From positions 12,521,387 through 12,585,386 of the forward strand of contig OU612069.1 in NCBI GenBank assembly GCA_914767715.1: a DNA stretch of 64,000 nt. Direction: 5' to 3'. A program made the translations under genes and the position numbers. Within the stretch, counting starts at the first letter, position 1. The number at the start of each line of letters is the position of its first letter. Origin of the DNA: Membranipora membranacea. Taxonomy: Eukaryota > Bryozoa > Gymnolaemata > Cheilostomatida > Membraniporidae. Of the stretch, positions 1 through 11,046 are shown piece after piece. The notes below the pieces were generated by a model. It did no database searches and was not told the origin of the DNA. It saw only the letters and a program-made list of their open reading frames with translations.

Positions 1-2236
1 AGAAATAATATGGGGAACAAACAAAGATCTGTACATACGTGTATCCATAATGTATTTATACCACGGAATGTAACGGGATGTTAACAGTCCAGCATTCGCT
101 GAACTTATTTATTAACACTAAGCAAAAGTAAGGTAATTCTATTTTAGCAGATGCATGGATGCTGTCTTACGCTGGTTTGATTTTATGGAATATGTCAACG
201 CCACAAATCAACAAAACGTGAGATCATCAGGCTGCAGCTTTTGAGATTTGGGGGCTACTGGCACATTCTTTGTCCAGGACTGTTTTGTTGATCTCAGGGG
301 CTGGAGGGCGGCATTGGGTTAGTTATTTCTGGTTAGCAGTAGAATAATGACACAGGTATTTACTAAATTCTAAGATTTATTGGATGTACAACACAGATAG
401 CGCTTGATTTTGCAACGAATCCCCCACCCCCAGAGTTTTTCTTGCAGATAAAAATATAAATGGACACCCAACTTGGAATGCGCTTGACATGGAGGCGCTA
501 AAATCATCCCTCTACTATTTTATAAAATGATATGTAAACAAATTTGTGGCATGGTACACTTACCTGAAAATGGGAAATCGATTTGACTTGGTGTCAAGTG
601 CAGCTTATTTTTTAGCTTCTTAGCAGTTTGATTACACCACCAAATATTCTGAACAGCTTTTCAAAAATGGGTGGCAGAGATGTAGCTGGCTGGACATTGG
701 ATTAACTTGTTGCGTAGAAAATATGAGCGATAATTTAGTTCAGGCTTTGAATCAAACAAAGTCACCAGCTAGAATTGCTATTGCAATTGTTTCAAACCAA
801 AGAAATCTGATTATTAAAACAGTTGAAAACCGTAATGGACCAGCATTCAATTTGTAAAACTAGGCTAATCAGAATTAAGATCTATCATTTCATAAAAGTA
901 TTTAGCATAGGTTCTTCACTTGTTAGGGGAGCAAACAAATGATCAATGTTTTTATGCTAGCAATAGGAACCCCTGGAAGTGTTTTAGCCGTCGTTCAAAC
1001 ATTTCAAAACCTTCACAGTTCAAAATTCCTAGAAATCCTAGATAAACCCGCATGGAGCAAGATTGGGTCAGAAAACTCCACTCTAGATTTGAGGTAATTA
1101 TCTCAGATTTAGTATCTTCTGGGATATTTAGTCAAGAAATATTTTGTCGTCATTGAGAGGCTCTGACATTATTTGGGGAACACAGAAGGCAGTGAAACTA
1201 CTGTCAATGTTATTACATCAGAGAAAAAGAACTGGGAATAAAACAGCCAAGGGTAGTATAAAGGAAGCTTTGATGGTATTCCGTCCGCTCTATCAAAGGT
1301 ACAGACATGCCAGTTTTTTATTTTCATATAACCTCATCACCTGCTCAACTAAATCTCTAGATAAATCAGCGCGTAGCAACAATGAGTTGAAAAATCAAAA
1401 GCTCTATTGTGGACCATAGATGGATGTCGTCCTTATTTTTTGCACCCGTCTGCTAATATTGATGTCATTTAATCCGCCAACTATAGCTGTAATTTAGGAT
1501 GACAACTCCAAGGCAATATTGACATCGACATGAGGGAGTTCATTGGTTTGATTAGGCTACAGTACAATGTTTTCTAGATGGCTTTTCTAGAATGGCTGGC
1601 AGAGATGAAGTTGGCAGGACGCTGCATTAACTTGTTGCGTAACAAATATGAGCGATAATTTTGTTCAGGCTTTGAATCTGAATCACCGCTAGACTTGCTA
1701 TTGTGATTTTCATAAATAAACCAATAAAACAATAAAACATTTGAAAATCGTGAAACTAGGCTAACCAGAATTAAGATCTATTGTTTCTTAAAAGTATTTA
1801 GCATAGGTTCTGAAATTGTTAGGGGAACAAACAAAGAAATGTACATATTCTTGCTGTTTTAATGCTAGATATCAACATGGAACTGTTTTAGCTGTCTTTC
1901 AAGCTCTTTAACTCATTCACAGAACTAAAGGCCTAGATAAACTTGCATGGAGTAAATTTGGGTCTGAAAACTCTGTTACTCTAGATTGGAGGCGATTATA
2001 AAACACCTGACGTCAGCTTAGTATGAAATCCCCTTAATATTTTGTTGCTATTGGAGCGGGGGGGGGGGGAAACCAAGTTAACTTATTGGTAATTATTGAA
2101 ATTCTTTTGATTCAGACGCCATCATACCAAATTGATAAAGTTATCTACAAAAAAATTCTGCCGCCACACACTTGAATGGGGATGGTAGAGTCGGAGATTT
2201 TCATACCCAAGAGTCGATTAGGAGGTGAATCAGGAG

Positions 2237-2506
2237 TAGTGATGGCAAAGTCTCAGTCCCGGTCTCGGTCTCTACAAGACACTGTCTCGTCTCGTCGGGA
2301 CACACAATCTTGATATATGTTGAGACTTGTTCATTATAAACACCGTTTTTGTTGCGTTTTTTGCAACGGTTTCTGGGTTATTTTAAACAAAACAAAATTT
2401 GCAACTGAAAGACTCCAAAAAAGTGGCAGTATCGGACTTGTCTCGAATTTTGTTGCTGTCTCGGTCTCGTCCTGTCTCGGCAAAATCTGACAATTTGACA
2501 TCACTA
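2237..2506. mobile_element. Non-autonomous hAT-like MITE
   Basis: The 270-bp segment starts TAGTGATG and ends CATCACTA, an 8-bp terminal inverted repeat whose inner continuation is imperfect (GGCAAA against GTCAAA). It is bounded by ATCAGGAG (2229-2236) and GTCAGGAG (2507-2514), a 7-of-8 match with the length of a hAT target duplication. Terminal TAGTGATG/CAGTGATG is typical of hAT elements. The interior is built from repeated GTCTCG motifs and has no coding potential. It sits inside a copy of the array module, so it is younger than the array. Confidence 0.6.
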
Positions 2507-3055
2507 GTCAGGAGGGGGGCAAGAGTAAAGGGGGTGCAGACAAGTAACATCTGTGAATTATTCAGATTAGAATACCAGATAAGATTGAAGGTAGATTAGA
2601 CCATAAGAGAGCAGGTTACTTAAATAGAGCTAGCATATACATGAAGTTAAGCGAGGGTATAATTCAAAGATCCTAAGTATAGTTGGATGTACAACCAAGA
2701 AATTGCGTGATGCTGCAACAAAACCTGATGCTGGGCGAATTCGGTAAAATCTGATATGACGTGGTGTGAAGTGCCGCCTGTTATGATTCTTAACAGTTTG
2801 GTTATTCGGAACAGGTTTTATATAATGGAGAGAGAAATGCAACAAACACATTCTTAAATTAAGGCTTTGAATTTAGATGCTAGACAAGCCATTGTAACTT
2901 TTGAAACAAAAGAAACCTGATCCACTACAGAATATTGTATAATCAACGTCGCGACAACGGACCCGCATTTGATTTGAGAAATGAAGCTAATCTGAGTTAA
3001 AATCCATTCTTACTCACATGTATTTTGCGTAGGTTCTGACATTAAAAGGTGTACA

Positions 3056-3178
3056 AAGAAGGCTATGAATTTACTGTCAATGTTTTTGTACCAGAGAAAG
3101 GAAACTCGGACTCTAACATCCATGGTAGTACAAGGGCAGCATTGCTGGCATTACGGCAGCTCTATCAAAGGTGCTGAC
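3056..3178 (+). pseudogene. Best-preserved coding-like segment of the array module
   Basis: In this copy one frame reads about 38 codons, including GYEFTVNVFVPEKGNSDSN and then GSTRAALLALRQLYQRC, before a stop. The copy near 11,725 shares the first half and has a stop at the matching position of the second half. Copies near 1175 and 9195 have one extra base just before the GSTRAALL part, which throws the two halves into different frames. The copy near 15,000 keeps GYKFIPNVFIPGKET and then stops. Similarity that is strongest in one frame suggests an ancestral exon, but I do not recognise the domain and none of the copies is intact. It could equally be part of an old transposon. Confidence 0.35.
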
Positions 3179-5641
3179 TTGTGCTAGTTTTTTTAAATTT
3201 CATTTGACCTCATCATCTGCACAACTAAATCTCTAGATAAACTCTAGGTCAAGTTTAAGTTTTGTCTGCATGCGAGTTGCTCTCCCACTCGCCACTGGCC
3301 TCGACGTGACCAGGTGGATAGGAAGCAACTACATATGCCTCGACTTTAGACCTATGTCCCATATATTTTATCTTGATATGTGATGCAAAGAGAGACATGG
3401 TCCCCTATTTGATAAAACTCTAGGCAATCAGTAAAAAACCTTTGCTGTTTGATTATGCACTATGTTTCATAAAAATTGGTGACAGAAACATGTAGCTGGC
3501 TGGACATTGGATTAACTTGTTGCGTGCATAACAAATTATGAACAATAATTAAGTTCATGCATTGTATCAAACAGAATCACCCACTATACTCGCTATTATA
3601 ATTGTTTTGAAATTGCGCCTTCTAACCCTCCCCAAGAAAGAATGGGTTAATGGCGCTAACAGCTAGTCGCCATTCACTACTTGGAGTTGTGCACTCTTAT
3701 CCAGCAAGCCCATTATACCCAACCATTGCTACCCTATTAACACAGCATACGTGTTAGGGCTGGAATACAAGCACAGTCTCGACTGAATTCCATTTAGTGT
3801 CACCTAGCAAAGTAACGTTTTTAAATGAGTCTCTACACAGAACTTTAACTTCCCAGTTGAGAGTTTTTAGCAATAATGACACCCACAACTTTGTTGAGAT
3901 TTAGAGTTCTTATTTCAGCGGCTACCATGTCAAATGGAATCAGAAGTTACAATAGTGTTGCTGTCGCTCTGGACTAGTTGTGATACAGGCGGAAAATCTC
4001 ATACTCTAGATAAGAATTGATCAGTTCAGTTTTGGAAAATTAGACACCAATATAAAAATAAATTGGACGAAAGGCTAGAAAGCACATCCTCCAATACCTT
4101 ACAAGCTTCCCCCCCCCTTCAACAGTTTCGGACCAATGTCTCATGTATTTTATCGTGATATGTTATGCAAAAAAAGACACGGTCCCCTATTTGACGGAAA
4201 CATGTAGCTGGCTGGTCATTGGATTAACTTGTTGCGTGCTTAACAAAGTATTAACAATAGTTTTGAATCAAACAGAATCACCCACTAGACTTGCTATTGT
4301 AATTTTAACCATTCGCAAGAAAAAATGGGTTCATGGCGCTAACAGCTAGCCGCTATTCACTACTTGGAGTTGTGCTCTCCTTTGCCCCACAGGCTCATTC
4401 TATTCTACTTTAGCTACCCAGTTAACGCAGCGTATCTGTAAGGGCTGTCTGATCTCAAATGGCCCAATTCTGGGACCCCTAGTAGTGTTTAGCTGTCTTT
4501 CCAGTTTGGTTGCATGTCTTTTCATGAGTCTGTCAGAAGACGGGTACACAGTTGAGATATACACCTTAGGATGCCAAGGGCTGGAACAATCAATCTTGAT
4601 AGCTCCCAGTGGTACTCGGTTAGACGGGAGAATTATATGAGAGTATGTACGATATACTATACGATGTACTAGTATTTAAATAAAGCTTGGGACTAATTGA
4701 AATTAGACGCGCTTCTTACTGGAAAGCTATCACTTGATCAGACTATAATAGAGCAGGCAAAGTAAACTTAGAATGTTCCCCATTAATTAAATTTATAAGA
4801 ATCAGCTGGTAATCAGTGTGTAATTAATAAAATATCAAATTAATTATATTAAATTAAATTAAATGGGGTACAAAGAAGGCTATGAACATGTTCCCAATGT
4901 ATGAACCTTGATGTAGAGCGACATTTAAATGTACATCTCTCCGCGCCAAGGGAGGCATCAGAAGAGGGGAAGAGGGGGTGGGCAAGCATCTGGGGGCTCA
5001 GACGAGTAACATCGATCTGTGAATTAGATAAGAATGTTAGATAAGTTTGAAGAAATAGGAGACTCAGGACTAGCAGATGTGGCTTGTCGAGGCAATATTA
5101 GTATCGGTGCTGAAAAAGGTTCTTCATATCCATAACTAAGAAGGTTTTTAGCAGAATCTTGTTAATGTCGGCTATGGCTGCCATGAGCAAAGCTAAGAAA
5201 GTGTGCATAGGTAAGATAGAGGAGGAAACGGGTTGATCAGGTCAGGATTGGCAAATTAACTGAGAATATACATATGGCTTTATTCATGAACTGTAGGTTT
5301 CGATCAATTCATTTTTGCTACTTATTGAACAGGAAGCCCTCTTTATGAAAGCCTATAACTTGATTAGGCAATAATGGGCCAGGTAAACTTAGAAAGCTCC
5401 CTGATGAATGTATTAGAATCAGTCAGTCATTAAGCTTTTTGTGCATGATGCATGTATAAAACATTAATCCTAAAGTAATAAATAAATTTTCAATAAACTA
5501 AATGCACAACTTGGAAAGTTCTTTGCCTGGAAGCTAATCTGTCAATCCCTTCCAACCAGCATTCTACTGTTTCATTAAAGTGTGTCAATAAAGCTGTGGT
5601 TAAATTAACATAAAAATAAGCTTCAGGAATATGACGTGGTG

Positions 5642-5763
5642 TAGTCAAGGGGTCGTTGCCTGCGTTTGGGATTTTGTGGCGCTCCACTATCAAACACCCA
5701 CCCCCTGGTGTTTGATAGTGGAGCGCCACAAAATCCCAAACGCAGGGAACGGCCCCTTGACTA
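5642..5763. mobile_element. Palindromic MITE with 9-bp target duplication (MULE-like)
   Basis: Arms 5642-5698 and 5707-5763 are reverse complements with only two mismatches over 57 bases, around an 8-base loop. The element begins TAGTCAAGGGG and ends CCCCTTGACTA. It is flanked exactly by the direct repeat GACGTGGTG (5633-5641 and 5764-5772). Related array copies at 2758-2771 and near 6822 carry one GACGTGGTG-like stretch with no insert, which serves as an empty site. A 9-bp duplication is the hallmark of Mutator-like elements. The near-identity of the arms suggests recent activity. Confidence 0.8.
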
Positions 5764-6928
5764 GACGTGGTGTGAAGTACCTTCTACACTGCAGCCCCTT
5801 GGTTACACTTTCAAATATTCAGAATGTTGTTGGTGACAGAATGGTAGCTGGTTAACTTGTTAACTTGTTGTGTAACAATTATGAGCGATAATTTAGTTCA
5901 GGTTTAGAATCAAACAAAGTCACCATCTAGACTTGATATTGTAATTGTTTTAAACCAAAATTATTAAAACAGTTGAAAACGGTAAAGGGCCAGCATTCAA
6001 TTTGTGAAACAAAGCTAATTAATTGATTCACAAAAAATATTTACCAGAGGTTCTGAAATTGTTAGGGGAACAAACAAAGATCAGTGTTTTTAAGCTAGCA
6101 ATAGGAACCCCCCCCCCCCCCCGAAAAATTTAAAACCTCTAGATAAACTCGCATGGAGCAAAATTGGGTCAGAAAACTCCATGCTCTAGATGGAGGTGAT
6201 TCTGTAACACTTGACATCAGCGTAGTATAAGATTGCCATAATGCAACATTTAAGAGTTATCATTTACTGACGCATCCAGAGTCAATAACCATTTGTTGCT
6301 GTTGGGGTGGGCGGGCTGGGGGCATAAGAGTAAGTTAATGGTAACATATCTTGAAATTATTTTGATCAAACCACTGTCATACCATGTTGAAAGGTTATCT
6401 AGGTCACATCTTAATCATCTACATTTTAATCTACGTCGCTCCCGGCCAGGGGGGAGGGGCGTCGGGAAGGGGGGGACAATAGTCAAGGAGGCTCAGACGA
6501 GTAACATGAATCATTTAGATTAGAATATTAGATAATATTGAAGGTAGACAAAAGGAAGCAGGAAGCTGGTAAAATAATAAGGCTTGAGATTTATCAAACT
6601 TATAAGAGCTAGCATAGTCATTGAGCTGCTCCAGGGTGTAATTAATTAATTAATAGATCCTAAGTATAGTTGGGTGAGCAAGTCACCTAAACCCGTCAGC
6701 ACCCCATCCCCACATTACCTCTCTCAAAGAGTTTAAGGTCATCACATGTTTTTTTTATAATAATAAAGTTTTGGTACACCTACCTGATGCTGGGTGGATC
6801 GGTAAAGGCTGATTAACGTGGTGTGAAGTGCCGTCTATTATTAGCTCTTCAAAATTTGATTTCACCCCAGATATTCGGAACAGTTTTGCTACAATGGAAA
6901 AAGAAATTTAATAAACGAGATTCTTCTA

Positions 6929-9027
6929 AAGGGGCGTGTAAACACCAAAATTATGAAAATTAGAGAATTTATATGATTTCCAGGTTTTTACAGCTTTATA
7001 TACTTTGAAGTGTGTAGAATTCATTAATGACATGGGTGAAGGTGTAAAATATAATGCTCTGTCCACAAAACATGTTTACATAACCCTCTCACACCAGGGT
7101 GTGCCCTAAATATTCCTGCAAATGGTGCTAACAGACCATAATCCACCCAGGTCAACACACCTTTTCTAATGGTCTCTACACAAACTTTCCACACATCAAA
7201 AGAAAACTGCACATGTGCTCTCTTCAGATCAGAGGCTATGTAAACAATCTGTTGAGAAGTTTTCCTTCAGTAAGCCAATCAAATTTTTCTATCATTGCTG
7301 ATTGGTCTACTATAATAAAGAAATACTGCCTCATAACAATGCACATGATGAGAGAACATTATAGTAGTACATGTAGTAGCAAAAGCAAGGAGTGAAAGAT
7401 GGTCAAAAGAAAACAGCACACTGTGCAAGCTTATGGCAGCAAGAAGAGAGGTAAGAACAGAGTACAGAACTTCAAAAAAGCCAAGTCTAGTAGTTGCACT
7501 CCACTCGCAACTCAGCCTGAGAGCTCACCAAGCTGCTCAACAACTGCAGCTCTGGTGGAGCAGCCACACTCATTGTCATTGTTGTTATCAGATGATGCCC
7601 AATCTGTTGAGCCTCCTCACTCACAGTCCCTACAACCGGCTGCTAGCCCACTAAATCAGTGTACCACACCATCCCAATCGTCTCTGCCTTCGTCAGCAAA
7701 GAAAAGTGCCTCTGCGAGAAAACTTGCAGAGTTTGCTTCTCATATTCATGAGCAGGGAAACTCTGAATCTGATGCGGATGTGGAATGTGGCGATGACAAA
7801 GTATTCTATACTTTACAAAAATCTAGTATACAGTCGCTTGTTGATCCGTTACTGTGCCCAGTTTGTCTCTCTTCCGAATTACAGTTACAAAACGTGAGTC
7901 TACGGCGCGGGCTCTATACCAGTCACCCTGTACCTTGTGGTCATCCGGGATGTGATTACTCCAGCACATTCAGATCTGATACGAGTGCGATAAGTGGCAA
8001 AGGATCTCAGAAGATCAACAAGAATTTTGTTTTAGCTTGCGGAGAATCTGGTATAACTTATGAGCAGATCACAACATTTTACGGAATCATTAATCATTCA
8101 CAACCAATAAGTATAGTATAGTAAGTACAGTATAGTATGTTTCTTCATTCATCAATAACAGAAAACAAATGTCAGTATGTACCTAACTAACATTGAAATA
8201 ATACCATGTACTTCGGAGGTGCCATAGCAATGGCATCAAGATCGAAACAGAAATGAGAGAAATTCTGAAAACCCAAAGTTTTCGAACTTTCGAAATGTGA
8301 CCGAAATTTTCCTCATGTGTTTCAGATTATGCGAGAGACCGAGGAAAGATGATAGAGGAGTAGTGTGAAGCTAAAGTCGCAGAGAGACTCAGAAATAACT
8401 TTCACATAGTGTAGAAACATACAGAATATTATATAAACCCTTCAAGTCGTAAAAAGGGCCTTATTTTGATCGCTTCGGTACAGATATTACGTTTTCAATT
8501 TTCAACTGGCGATATCTCAATATGGCAATTTTCACCGTTTCACCATCTTAGTTTTTCTGTAACGAGAGTACTATACGATGAATCTTCTTGAAATTTGGAA
8601 TACACAGCCTTCACTCTACACTGAGTATTTTGATGGTTTTAGTTTCCCAATAACTGGTCCCATTTCCAAACCAATATTGATGCAATGACACCTCCATTTC
8701 CAAAATCGGACTACTATTTATGAACAATGGGGTACTCCATCTACAACTTTTTATCACAAAGATGCCTCCAACACTTCACTGAATGATGCATGGAGGCTCA
8801 GAAAATCTATGTTTCAGTTGTTCACTACATCATAATTTTTGTCAGCATGCGCACTAGGGGAGGCCTATACCTACCACATAACATCCAAAAACAAAATTTC
8901 TATAAGAGTTAGATTAATTCTGATTGCAGAAATGAATTCCTGAGCCCAGATTACCCCTAGAACATTGCATTTTCTTTCTACATCATAAGTATTTTGGAAA
9001 ACTGTTCCAGGTGTTTACACGCCCCTT
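6929..9027 (+). mobile_element. DNA transposon with 18-bp terminal inverted repeats
   Basis: The ends AAGGGGCGTGTAAACACC (6929-6946) and its exact reverse complement (9010-9027) match 18 of 18. They bracket about 2.1 kb containing the transposase-like frame at 7399-8121. The flanks are halves of one array module (GATTCTT on the left, GGCTTTGAATC on the right), which are adjacent in copies near 2855 and 11,525, so the insertion is clear. No clean target duplication is visible. The uninterrupted copies read TTAAATTAA at this point, so a degraded TTAA duplication is possible, which would suggest a Kolobok or piggyBac-like class rather than a 9-bp Mutator duplication. Confidence 0.75.
7399..8121 (+). 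CDS. Mutator-like transposase, N-terminal part (transposon gene)
   Basis: A 240-codon frame starting at ATG (AAGATGGTC). Residues 1-110 are a basic, then Ser/Gln/Pro-rich low-complexity leader. From about 152 there is a Cys-rich segment (CPVCLSS, then CGHPGCDYSS), followed by NKNFVLACGESGITYEQITTFYGIINHSQPIS. This order (paired Cys motifs, N-x-x-V-x-A, G-x-x-Y-x-x-x-x-x-F, hydrophobic-N, P-x-S) matches the start of the Mutator-like transposase domain common in aquatic invertebrate genomes. The catalytic part does not follow in this frame. A good donor (GTAAGTA) at 8121 could mean the gene continues after an intron, but 8130-9000 shows no clear further exon, so truncation is more likely. It lies between the inverted ends of 6929-9027, so it is a transposon gene and not a host gene. 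Confidence 0.6.
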   Translation: MVKRKQHTVQAYGSKKRGKNRVQNFKKAKSSSCTPLATQPESSPSCSTTAALVEQPHSLSLLLSDDAQSVEPPHSQSLQPAASPLNQCTTPSQSSLPSSAKKSASARKLAEFASHIHEQGNSESDADVECGDDKVFYTLQKSSIQSLVDPLLCPVCLSSELQLQNVSLRRGLYTSHPVPCGHPGCDYSSTFRSDTSAISGKGSQKINKNFVLACGESGITYEQITTFYGIINHSQPISIV

Positions 9028-9831
9028 GGCTTTGAATCTAACTGCTAGACCAGCTATTGTAACTGATGGTTTAACAAAGCACATGATAACCAACACCGTA
9101 ATGGACCTGCTTTTGATTTGAGAAACCAAGCTAATCTAAGTTAAAATTATATTGTTAATCTCATGCATTTAGCATAGGTTCTGATATCACTTGGAGAACA
9201 CAGAAGGCTGTGAAATTATTGTCAATGTTATTACGTCAGAGAAAAATAACTGAGACTAAAACAGCCAAGGGTAGTATAAAGGAAGCTTTGATGGTATTCC
9301 GTCGGCTCTATCAAAGGTGCTGACATATGCTAGTTTTTAATGATCATAAAACCTCATCACTTGCACAATAATATCTCTAGAGTCTAGATGAACCGGCGCA
9401 AAGCAACATTGAGTTGAAAAATCAAAAACTCTATAGCGGTCCATAGATGGATGTCGTCAAAACATTAAACAAAGAGGCAAGGGGGAGTATGTAGGTTTTA
9501 TACGATAGATAAACACTAAGCAACTTAACGCGAGATCACAAGGCTGCAGTTTTTAAAATATTTAGCATCAAACTAGCACATCAAAACTCAATATTTAATT
9601 TATTGTCATCATGAAGAGTCCTCTAATCTTCCAACTATAGCTGTAATTTAGGATGAGAACTCCAAGGCAATATTAACATCGACAAGAGGGAGTTTATTGG
9701 TTTGTTGTTTGATGTTTTCTAGATGGCTTTTCGAAAATAGGTGACAGAGAAGAAGTTGGCTGGCCATTGAATTAACTTGGTGCATAACAAATATGAGCAA
9801 TAATTTATTTCAGGCTTTGAATCAACAAAAT

Positions 9832-11046
9832 TTCTGTCCCATTGCACTGACCTCCCATCTAGCTAAGTGTCTCGAAAGGCTGATCATCACCCATCTACGC
9901 CCACTGGTAACTGACAACAACCAGTTCGCCTACCACCAGCACCGTTCAACAGAATATGCACTGATAATAGCGCTTGACACCATGTCAGAACACCTTGACG
10001 CTAATGCTACCGACTACGTAAGGGGTATGTTCATTGACTTTATATCAGCGTTCAACACGATATGCCAAGCAATTCTGATAGAAAAATGATCGAGAAGCTC
10101 AAACAAACATCTCTTCACCCAAATCTGATTAGCTGGACCTTTAACTTTCTCATCAACCGCCAGCAGAAACTTAGTACCAACCTGAACACATCACCATTCA
10201 TCAGCTACAACATCAACAGGAAGCCCACAGGGCTGCGTCATCTCCCCTGTTCTGTTCTCAATATATCAGATCTAGATCAGCTAGCGCCATCCAATAACAA
10301 TATGCTTCTGTATAAATATGCTGACGACTTATTTTTTCTCAAAAAACTAGCCCAAAACCAACTTTCAACTATACAGCAAGAGATGACAACTCTGTACCAA
10401 TGGTGCAATGATAACCATCTCATGTTTAATAAGAGCAAGACCAAAAAACTTATCCTATCTAATGCAAAGGACAATCCCAGTCCATAGGAGTTATCTCTCT
10501 GTGGTGTCGTCACCGAGAGCGAGTCGAGGAATATAAATATCTGTGAAACAAACAAAGTAAAATTCCTCTAAAACAGCGGAAATCTTGTCAAGAAAGCTCG
10601 TAAGAAGCTGAATGTAATGAACATTTTTGTTATGGGAACATCAGATTAACCCACTACCACATGCTATAAAACATTCATTGAAAGTGGGCTAGTGCACAAT
10701 CTACTAGCCATATACCGGATCCCAACAAAATCACCAAGTGTGCCGAAAAGCTGTCCAAAGCTCCCCTCCCACAACTAGCAGACACAGTAAAACACAGACT
10801 TGACACCTAATCCCTCAGAATGGTGGCCACCAACGTACCTAACCGTCTACTCTCCTTTGACACGCTACCATCTGGTTTAGTTTATTTTCTACCTTTTTTT
10901 TGTATTTTTGTATTATATGTAAACCACAAATAGTTTTTATGCAATCATTTTCAGTTTTAGAAATCAGCATTTTTATTAACAATTTTTACAGCAGGCAAAC
11001 AAGATTTTTAATTCTCAATAACCCCTTTGAGAGAATAAAGGTACAT
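9832..11046 (+). mobile_element. Truncated, frameshifted non-LTR retrotransposon (LINE)
   Basis: Reverse-transcriptase motifs appear in order but in shifting frames: FCPIALTSHLAKCLERLI (about 9833-9886), MFIDFISAFNTI (motif A, about 10,027), GSPQGCVISPVLF (about 10,219-10,257, in another frame) and YADD (about 10,316), then a C-terminal region to about 10,900 and a 3' tail ending near GAGAATAAAG. This is a 5'-truncated dead copy of the jockey/CR1-like group. Its target is one array module: GGCTTTGAATCAAC on the left resumes as TCACACGCTAGTAGACTG on the right. ACAAAAT at 9825-9831 and 11,047-11,053 is a plausible short target duplication. Confidence 0.8.

Noticed and set aside
1144-1419. 91-codon frame as a gene
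   Set aside because: It lies in a repeat module. The sister copy at about 9178 has stops and the frame differs from the better-preserved copy at 3058, so it is a relic. It also begins at TTG, not ATG.
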